Shown here one piece after another: positions 35,327-43,423 of a DNA stretch of 64,000 nt (its first letter is position 1; each line of letters starts with the position of its first letter). A program made the translations under genes and the position numbers. Source of the DNA: Rhodamnia argentea (lineage: Eukaryota; Streptophyta; Magnoliopsida; Myrtales; Myrtaceae); assembly GCF_020921035.1 (NCBI RefSeq), contig NC_063157.1, positions 620,001 to 684,000 on the forward strand, read 5' to 3'. A model generated the notes under the pieces. That model did not search any database, was not told the DNA's origin, and saw nothing but the letters and a program-made list of their open reading frames with translations.

Positions 35327-36039
35327 AATGTTCCGTCTCTCCTACTTCATTAGTTGCACTGACCGGACCAAGATAGGTTGGTCGCATTTCATGCCAATGG
35401 GCTGGGCCTAGCTCTGAAATTCACCTACCAGCGCTCTCTCTCTCTCTTTCCTCTCGTTTTACAGCGACCTATTTATGAATGAATGGCTCCGTCTCGTGTG
35501 ATTTGGTCAAAACCCAAACCAGCCAGACAACCTTGAGAGAAGGGAAGCAAGCATTAAACAGGGGTAGAATCATCAATGAACGATGGGATTGAAGGTCAAG
35601 GCAGGGCCTGCTCCCGCTGCTGCACAATCGCATTTAAAGAGGGTTTCATCGTCTCCAAAATGGCACATGAACCGATGCAACCCCACCGAAACCACTTCCT
35701 TTCGCCTTTTGTTCTAGTTCAGCCATCTCTCTCTGTTGTCAGTCCAGTCCATATCCGTTCACACGCATTTTAGCAGCTGCACTCTCGTTAAATGAAATGG
35801 GAGAGAGAGAGAGAAGATTTGATCTCCTTGATGTATTTACTACTACGATATGCACAACCATATGCACGTATCTCGAGAATATATTCAGCTACGGTCGGCA
35901 ACATGCAGCTCATACCCTCAATTTTTTTTAAGCTCCCTTATATATACCCGCTAGGTTTCATTTCATGATGAAAGTTGAAACCAAAAGAGAGAGAGAGAGA
36001 GATGAGAGTATCGAGTCTGGAGACGTCAACAAAACAACG
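35327..36039 (+). promoter_or_regulatory. Promoter and leader of the proline-rich protein gene
   Basis: A TATATATA box lies at about 35939-35946, and a (GA)n run at about 35989-36003. Transcription starting 30 bp after the TATA box would begin near 35972, after the ATG at 35965, which argues that translation starts at 36040. An earlier short frame (35576-35773) has no recognisable product. Confidence 0.5.
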
Positions 36040-37162
36040 ATGAGGAGGGCTAAGAGAGTCGTCAAAGTCGTGGGTCTAGTGCTAGTGTCGTTGCTTCTCA
36101 TAACCCCGACGACCACACAAACACAATCCATCCGTACACGTGAAGAAGCAACTCCAACCCCCCCCCAACAATCTATACTAACCCAAGACAAGAGAAGCGG
36201 ATCATCTAGACGTGGCCGTGGCCGTGGCGGTGGCCGAGGAACAAGGACTCGACCGAGAGCCAATTGCGACCCCTTTTACCGCTTCCTCTTCGGAAGCTGC
36301 GGCCAATGGCCCTTCTCCACCTCCCCTTCCTCTCCTGACAACCCCTTCTCCCGGCCCCGCCCTCGCCCTCGCCCTCGCCCGTCCCCTCCTCTGCTCCCCC
36401 ACCCCTCGTTTTCTCTCCTCCCCCCATCCCCGTCCCCCTCCCGCCCCCGCTTGTCTCCTCCCCTCCGCCCCTCCTGCAGCAACCCCCTCCTTTACCCTCC
36501 TCTCCCCCGCCTCCACCGGAACCAGAGTCACCACCTTCCCCTTCCCCCCCCCACCTCCATCCTCTCCGCCGCCCGCCGCATCCCCACCACCTCCCTCCCC
36601 TCCGCCACCCTCTCCACCCCCGCCCTCCCCGTCTCCTCCCCCGCTCGTCCCGTCACCGCCCCCGCCGGAAGAGCTCCCTCCGCCCCCCCTGCCAGTGGCC
36701 CCTCCTCCGCCGCCGCCTTGGTTCTTGTCTCCGCCCACCGAGTTCATTTTCCCACCGCCGCTTGTTCCCTCTCCGCCCCCGCCAGTAGTCCAGGAAGCAC
36801 CGCCCGCGTTCCCATGGCTATCACCACCCGCCTTCGCCTCAGAGGCACCACCATTTCCACTGGTGTCCCCACCCCCTCCTTTCACCCTACCAGAGACGCC
36901 ACCGGACTTCCTCCTGCCGCCGCCGACCCTCCCGCCCATCCCCGTTTTCTCTCCTCCAGCGCCTGAGCCGCCTTTCTTCCCATTGCTGCCACCGGAACTT
37001 CCACTACTAACGCCACCGTCATTTCAACTTCCGGAAACGCCGGATTTCATCTTGCCGCCTCCGCTGTTCCCCGGCATTCCGACATGGTCGGCACCGCCAA
37101 TTCCGTTTTTGCCTCCATTTCAGTTCTCGCCGCAGTTCGACTCTCCGTCTATTAAGCACTGA
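36040..37162 (+). CDS. Secreted proline-rich/extensin-like cell-wall protein, frame broken twice
   Basis: From the ATG at 36040 the frame encodes a basic n-region and hydrophobic core (MRRAKRVVKVVGLVLVSLLL), a clear signal peptide, then a short conserved-looking module CDPFYRFLFGSCGQWPF. Near 36340-36360 the sensible frame moves by one base to PAPPSPSPSPVPSS and on through PPP-rich repeats to about 36540. In the C-rich tract at 36541-36557 it moves again, by one base in the same direction, to PPPSPPPPSPPPPSPSPPP, and it runs to the stop at 37160-37162 (ends SPQFDSPSIKH). Each shift equals one missing base (or two extra). SPPP-type repeats are sites of Pro hydroxylation and arabinosylation in cell-wall glycoproteins. 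Either the gene is a recent pseudogene or the homopolymer tracts are misassembled; the otherwise preserved C-terminal repeats favour the latter or very recent decay. Confidence 0.6.
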
Positions 37163-37993
37163 TCTGTTTTGGTTTGGCTTCTTGGTGTAAACAGAGTATC
37201 TTGTTTTTTTTTTTTTTCTGTTCATTTTGCATGTCAAGAACCTTTTTGCATGTGATTTTGGTGTTTGTACATCCCCTTTTTTGTTTGATGACGACAAAAA
37301 GAAAAGGAAGTTGATGACATGACACTAGCTTCAATTATTTTTTACCGTACGATCTCTCAATTAATGAATATTTATGTAAAATATGCGATAGCTGTGACCT
37401 GCTATCAAGAAAAGAATTGCAGCATGTCATTTCTATAAGCGATCCCACGTTTAGGATTAGAAGAAGTGTCATATGGGAACAATGGTATGTGGGTCTACGG
37501 TTAAAATTATAGTTTGAAGCATTTCCCAAAAGAAAATGATCTGCAAGCTGAACACTGTCAGACTTTAATTCCTTGTTAACCATATTCCAACATGTACATT
37601 TCAAATTACAGTGAAAATCGAGTCGGTAATCGATCCGTGCATTTTAACCTCTCTTTTTATTAATGTATTCCTTTTGGTTTTTTTTTAATTTAAATATTAT
37701 TTTAAGTTTCATTTATTTCAACAAAAAAAATATATAAATAAATGAATGAGTGAATTCTTAATTCTATTTGCACCCCCATGCCTCAGTGTTAGCTCATTCT
37801 GCATAACGAGTGAGTTCCACAACTTGGGGGTGTGGAACCATTCCCAATCTTGCCTGTTGCTTCCACAGCCATGGACAAAACTCCTTCGACGCAGTATTAA
37901 TAAAGAAAGACCACAACTTGGAGGTGTTGTTCTTCAGCCCGGTTAAAAGTTAATACCCGTCTCTCATTCCTACTCTTCCACATGTACCAGCAA
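37163..37993. other. Intergenic, no gene supported
   Basis: 3' flank of the proline-rich gene followed by AT-rich DNA; nothing else recognised. Confidence 0.35.
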
Positions 37994-38215
37994 CTAAAAT
38001 GCTCTTTCAGTCACAATCTCTAGACTTGAACTGACATCTGGACGAGACTTCTCAGCATCAAAGGCAGTATTCTCAGTAATCTGCTCTTCGTAAATTCTGA
38101 TGCCAGCACACCCAGACCACATAGTTTGTACGTCTAGCCCATGGTAAACACCAAATGCTCTACGAGGATCCTGCTTAATCTTTCCATAGAATGGCAGCAC
38201 AAATGACGCTGCGAT
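37994..38215 (-). pseudogene. Unidentified protein-coding fragment
   Basis: The minus strand holds an open stretch of about 70 codons with a protein-like composition (for example FVLPFYGKIKQDPRRAFGVY, WSGCAGIRIYEEQ and SSSLEIVTERAF). It starts directly after a stop codon with no good ATG, ends at TAG, and has no clear splice sites. I read it as the last exon or a relic of a gene I do not recognise. Upstream minus-strand sequence to about 38420 has scattered coding-like pieces broken by stops. Confidence 0.3.
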
Positions 38216-38822
38216 TTAGGTGGGCCTTGGGCTTTCCCAATAACTTTCGACGCCTGCTTCTCAACTGCATGAGAACCGGAGGCTTTTCAGTCTAGCCGCA
38301 CCTCTTTTTTCATCGCTGTCTTGCCCAATGATGAGCAGTTTTGACTCAAAGATTTCCATCTCTCTCCGAGGGCCCTCTTTAGTCTGTGCTCACCTTGGCT
38401 TCAACTTTATCCTAGGCTAATCTAGTACGTTTAGAATTAGAAGATAATCCGTTCCAAATTTAATCTTCCCAATGCGCTGTCGGCAACTTTTCCTTTTAAC
38501 GAAAAACCAGAGGCGATTCTAAAAGGGTATGTTTATTTATTCCGCTATAAAGGAAAGATACTTTCTCGTATATCCTTTTTTAAGAAAATTATTTCCCATT
38601 TTCAGGTTAGAAAATTCAATTTCCCCAATGTAAACATATATATTTTCTCTAATCGTAAATGACTCTCCCTTAACCGATCATTTTCGGAAACCAAAGGTGT
38701 AAAAGTGCATAAAAGTTATTGGCAAAAAAAACTCTTTCACTTAATCAAGAACACCTAATCAGCTACAAGGAATCATGGATCGAGTTGCGCTCCGGTCTCT
38801 CGACATTAGCCAAAGTTATGTT
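38216..38822. other. Intergenic, no gene supported
   Basis: AT-rich with possible coding-like debris at its left end (see the preceding fragment). Ends at the left LTR. Confidence 0.3.
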
Positions 38823-40004
38823 TGATGCCAGAGCATTCCTTGAAGACATCGAAGAGTTGCCGATTCAATGAACGCTTCTCACCGATTGCGAGGTTATCGA
38901 TCGGCTTCTTACCAATCAACGAATTTTACCGATATCAAAGTTCATTCATCGGTAACTTCGGACCGTTCACATTCGTCGAAGGCCGTCCATAACTTCTTAT
39001 ATTTTCAAGAGTAGTTGAATGACGTTTAGATTTACAGAGTCTTTATTAATTGTGATTTATCTTCCCTAAAGAGTCAAAATTCTAGTTCCTAGGAATTTAT
39101 TATGTTTTCTATTTTCCACGAGTCTTTTGTCTTTCCCAAGAGTTTTGTATTTCATCGATTAGTCTCATTACTCAAGCTCGGAGGGTTGTTCCATGCTTGC
39201 CTAAATAAGGATGCTTTGATGAATGAGAATGGGTGACTTGTTTTGATTGATGAATTAATCGAGCCTTTGGCTTGTTAACAAGAATGATTTCTTGTTTCTA
39301 CTAGGGGTGAGCAAATCGGATTGCCCGAACCGGGACCGCCCGGACCGGACCGGGACCGGTGGTCCGGTTCCCGGTTCTAGAGGGAGCGGTCCGGTTCCCG
39401 GTTCTAGGGTCCGCCAGGACTGGACCGCTAGGACCGGACCGATCGATTTTTTTTTTTATATTTTGATCAAGAAAGCTCCATGCGCATGGAGTTTTCTCGA
39501 TCTTGCCTTTTTAGTCCCCAAATAAAATCTCCATTTCGATCTTGCCTCAGTTGGTCCTTGGGCCATTTTTGACCCAAAGGGAGATTATTTTTGCTTGAAT
39601 CCCATATGCATTTTGGAAACAATCTTGCAAAAAATTCTCAACTTTGCATTGAAAGACCCATTTTAGGAAATGAACTCGAAATTTTTTAATGTCCAATCTC
39701 TATATTTTCTAGATCAAGACCGTCCAAGAATGGTACAATTTTTTTTTTGGCATATGTTCAATCCAATGGAATTGCCCGGGAACCGGACCGGACCGGTGGT
39801 CCGGTTCCCGGATCCGGAAAATTGAGAACCGGAACCACCGGTCCGGTTCTCGGTTCTTGAGGGGAACCGGACCGGACCGGGAACCGATCACCCCTAGTTT
39901 CTACTCTTATCTCTTAAGTAGATTCCTACGGGTGGCAAGTATCATATCCCTTAGTTCCTCCCTTGTGTTACCTCCTACTTCTCTACGCTTTTTCCCGGTG
40001 TCGG
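38823..40004 (+). repeat. Left LTR, split by a hAT-type MITE
   Basis: Aligns with the right LTR from GATGCC (38824 against 42243) to about TACGCTTTTTC (near 39993), with many substitutions. Without the 603 bp of the MITE and one target copy it is about 575 bp, matching the right LTR. Confidence 0.85.
39302..39896. mobile_element. Non-autonomous hAT-type MITE
   Basis: 595-bp element starting TAGGGGTGAGCAAATCGG and ending CCGATCACCCCTA, flanked by a perfect 8-bp target duplication GTTTCTAC (39294-39301 and 39897-39904). An 8-bp duplication with TAGGGGTG-type ends is the hAT signature. Both subterminal regions are packed with CCGG/GGACCGG motifs, probable transposase-binding repeats. It has no transposase. 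The right LTR carries the empty site (GTTTTTAC), showing the MITE landed in the left LTR after the retrotransposon was in place. Confidence 0.92.
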
Positions 40005-40005
40005 T

Positions 40006-40017
40006 CGATATCGAAGC
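40006..40017 (+). promoter_or_regulatory. Degenerate primer-binding site
   Basis: CGATATCGAAGC matches 8 of 12 bases of the initiator-Met tRNA primer site TGGTATCAGAGC used by many plant gypsy elements, and lies where the LTR similarity stops. It is a weak match in a decayed element. Confidence 0.35.
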
Positions 40018-40026
40018 TTTGGTTCA

Positions 40027-41346
40027 ATGGCTGGTCGTCATCAACGTGGACCAAACGTTGAGTTTCCTACTGCTCGATAAAGAGACCTACGAGACGTGGA
40101 GGCGGATGATTTAAGAAGACAAGCACATCAACTGCAGGAGCATTTGCAATGCTACGAACCTGCGGGACGTGATGATCTGCGTCACGATTCAAATGGTATT
40201 CCCTCTGACGAAGAAAATGTCAACCCCTTTGCTAGTGCTCGAAGTGATGCTTCGAGTGAGGAGGGACTTCCTTGACGTTAGCATCGAAGACCTCATGCAT
40301 TTCAACGAGATTCATATGTGAAGGTTGATATTCCTGAATTCAAAGGGAAACTTCAACCCGAAGAGTTCATGGATTGGCTACACACGGTCGAAAGAGTTTT
40401 TGACTACCAAAACATACCGAATGATAGAATGGTGAAGCTCGTTGCCATTAAGCTTAAAAAGCACGCATCTATTTGGTGGGAGCGTTTGAAGAAGCAAAGA
40501 TCTCGTGACGGAAAAAGTCGTATCATCACGTGGGAGAAGATGCGAAAAGAATTGAAGAAGAAGTTCCTACCGATGAACTATCAACAAAATACTTTCCTCC
40601 AATTCCACAATTTGAAGCAAAAGAAGCTGTTCGTGGAGGAATATACCGCGGAATTTGATCACCTTATGATGCTTTGTGACGTTTTTGAGTCCGAGGAGCA
40701 AACTGTTGCTCGGTACCTTGGCGGACTTCGATCAGAAATCGGTAATGTTGTCCAACTTCAGCCTTATTGGACTTATAGTAATGTTTGTCAATTTGTTCTT
40801 AAGGTTGAACGGCAACTTAAAGAGGCTCGTGCTAGTTCGTGATATTGAAACAAAGAAAGCTATTCCGAAGGGGAGAGTTCTTCTCTTCCTAAAGAAAAAG
40901 CTATGGCTTCAAAATCCGTGTTGAAGAACAGTGGATCATCGAGTTTCAAGCGCTCCAATTCTGTCAAATGTTTCAAATGCCAAGGGTTTGGACATATTGC
41001 CTCCGATTGTCCAAATTCTAAGATTGATTATCTAGTAGAAGAAGAAATTGAAGAAGACAATCATGAAGGCTCCCATCGTTCCAATGAAGAATCGGAGGAG
41101 GGAGATGAAGTTATCTATGGAGACCAAGGAGAGTCTGCAATCATTCGTCGGATCTTGAATGCTATTCCCGATGGAGACGATGCGTGGCTTCGTAACAACA
41201 TTTTTCACACTCGATGCACCTCTCATGGAAAGGTGTATGATGTTATCGTCGATAGAGGAAGTTGTGAAAATGTCGTAGCATCAGCGATGGTGGACAAATT
41301 GCACCTCAAAACGGAGAAACACCCACAACCATACAAGCTTTCTTGA
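40027..41346 (+). pseudogene. Retrotransposon gag, zinc knuckle and protease region, with nonsense codons
   Basis: One frame runs from the ATG at 40027 through the gag block (40318-40842) to the zinc knuckle and protease region (40903-41346). It is broken by stops at about 40078, 40273, 40279, 40840, 40846 and 41344. Most can be explained by C-to-T changes in CGA, CAG or CAA codons, as expected for a methylated, silenced element. The protease-like motif reads VDRGS where a D-(S/T/G)-G catalytic triad is expected. Gag would form the capsid of the virus-like particle; here it is not functional. Confidence 0.85.
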
Positions 41347-41349
41347 CTT

Positions 41350-42215
41350 CACAAGGGAAATGAGGTACGAGTCGATAAACGATGTCTCGTCCAATTTTCC
41401 ATTGGAAAAAAAAATATACCGATGAAGGGTGGTGTGACGTCGTTCCCATGGATGCTTGCCATTTGCTTCTCGGGAGGCCTTGGCAATTTGATAAAAAAAC
41501 AAAGCATGATGGGTTCAAAAATACTTATGCTTTCAAGAAAGATGGAGTCAAGATCATCTTGGGTCCTTCCAAAATGGAGAGTATTCCTAAACCATCTATT
41601 GGGGAGGGAAATAATTTGCTCTCTAAATCTGAAGTTGATAAAGCTTTGGAAGATTCCATGGAGGCACATGCTCTTATAGTGTTAGAGGAGAACGAAGAAC
41701 ATTATAATGTTCCTACTAAGATAAAACCTTATCTCCGAGAATTTTCGGATGTTGTTCCGGAAGAAATTCCACCTGGCGTTCCACTTATTATAGATATCCA
41801 GCATTGTATTGGGAAAAATCCTGTTAGTCCATTAGACTTAGCTCTACTTCCCATCACTCATCATTTTAGCGGAGACACCGAGGAACATGCGGATTATTTG
41901 AAAAAGCTCCATAAGCAGATTTGGGAAAAGATTATAAAGCACAATGCCAAGTATGAAGAAAGAGCGAACAAGCATCGACGGCCTGCGGCTTTCAAAGAAG
42001 GAGATTTGGTTTGGCTTCATCTTCGAAAGGAACGATTTCCTCGAGGTCGTCATGGAAAATTGAAGCCTAGAGCCGATGGATCTTTCAAAGTGCTACAGAG
42101 GATCAATGACAACCCATATAAAATCGAACTCCCTGGTGAGTATGCTGTTTTTGCAACGTTCAATGTTGCCGATCTTTCTCCTTACCATGAAGAAGAAGAC
42201 GAAGGAAACTCGTAG
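41350..42215 (+). pseudogene. Retrotransposon pol remnant: pre-RT segment fused to integrase C terminus
   Basis: After a one-base frame change in the poly-A tract at about 41406-41414, the frame continues with WCDVVPMDACHLLLGRPWQF, the segment that normally precedes reverse transcriptase, up to VPLIIDIQHCI (about 41815). It then passes directly into KNPVSPLDLALLP and the integrase C-terminal region (KEGDLVWLHLRKERFP, FNVADLSPYHEE), stopping at 42215. Everything between, which is reverse transcriptase, RNase H and the zinc-binding and catalytic parts of integrase, is missing. The join is in frame. Confidence 0.85.
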
Positions 42216-42241
42216 ACGAGTTTTCATGCAGCAAAAGCGCT

Positions 42242-42820
42242 CGATGCCGGAGCATTCCTTAAAGACATCGAAGAGTTGCCAATTCAACAAACGCTTCTCA
42301 CCGATTGCAAGGTTACCGATCGGCTTCTTACCGATCAACGAATTTTACCGATATCAAAGTTCATTCATCGGTGACTTCAAACTATTCACATTCGTCCAAG
42401 GCCATCCATAATTTCTTATATTTTCAAGAATGGTTGAATGACTTTTAGATTCCCAGAGTCTTTATTAATTGTGATTTGTCTTCCTTAAAGAGTCAAAGTT
42501 ATAGTTTCTAGGAATTTATTACATTTTCTATTTTCCATGAGTCTTTTGTCTTTCCTAAGAGTTTTGTATTTCATCGATGAGTCTCATTACTCAAGCTTGG
42601 AGGGTTGTTCCATGCTCGCTTATATAAGGAAGCTTCGATGAATGAGAATGGGTGACTTGTTTTGATTGATGAATGAATTGAGCCTTTAACTTGTTAACAA
42701 GAAGGATTTCTTGTTTTTACTCTTATGTCTTAGATGGATTTCTACGGGTGGCAAGTATCATATCTCTTAATTCATCATTTGTGTTACCCCCTACTTTTCT
42801 ATGCTTTCTCACGTCGTCAA
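42242..42820 (+). repeat. Right LTR
   Basis: About 575 bp, aligning along its length with the left LTR apart from the MITE. It begins CGATGCC where the left LTR has TGATGCC, so the terminal TG is lost. Divergence between the two LTRs is visible throughout, so the insertion is not recent. Confidence 0.85.
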
Positions 42821-43423
42821 TGTTGGATGCAGTTTTCTTGTTAAAGTTGGTCAAACCAAACAAAGGAATGGGAAAAGCTGCGAGGAACGCTTCATATCAT
42901 AGCTCCACCGTTTGTCCTAGCTAGAGACAGTATTAAATGTACCGTGTAGAACATGTATGGAGTTGTCGGTTTCGTCGCGAGCCTCCACGGCAACGACACA
43001 TTACAATCCGGTCGCGGGCAGAGTCGTCCTAAGGAATTTTCGCCCATTCCCCACAACACAACCAGAAGAAGTAAACGAAACGCAAAAGAGACCAGATGCC
43101 ACGGGTTCCACAGGTGGGCCCCGGACACGAACAGAGGGGAGACGCGAGACTAGGAGGAGGGGGAAAGATCAATCAAAGCCCACAATTCCTCCACAAACGA
43201 ACGCGAGCAGTGTCACACACCCATCTATCCATCCATCATCGAACGCCATTATTATTGGCCTTTTTTTGTTTTATTTTTTTCGTTAAATTCTTATTTTTCA
43301 TGACATTCAGCACAACCTACGCTTCCATTTTCCTTCTTTAGCCTCCACCTCCTTTTCCACCACCATCTCTTTTGCACTTTCCTTCTCCTCTCTCTCTCTC
43401 TCTCTGGAGACGACCCGCAACAC
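42821..43423 (+). promoter_or_regulatory. Promoter and leader of the DLNLP-motif gene
   Basis: No gene of its own. A (TC)n run lies at about 43388-43405, shortly before the start codon, as in several other leaders in this window. No obvious TATA box position is certain. Confidence 0.35.

Larger units (their letters stand above)
38823..42820 (+). mobile_element. Ty3/gypsy-type LTR retrotransposon, internally deleted and decayed
   Basis: Two diverged LTRs (about 38823-40004 including an inserted MITE, and about 42242-42820) flank a 2.2-kb interior. The interior has gag (Retrotrans_gag block with FMDWLHTVERVFDYQ and WWERLK), a CCHC knuckle (CFKCQGFGHIASDC) and a retropepsin-like region, then jumps to the integrase C terminus. 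Reverse transcriptase, RNase H and the integrase core are absent. The order gag-protease-(pol) and the integrase C-terminal signature identify the gypsy class. No target-site duplication was found at the outer ends, and LTR boundaries are accurate to perhaps 15 bp. It cannot move on its own. Confidence 0.9.

Noticed and set aside
36202-36939. Long Gly-rich frame on the minus strand
   Set aside because: It is the complement of the Pro-rich gene; GGN codons mirror CCN codons, and it has no signal peptide or conserved block.
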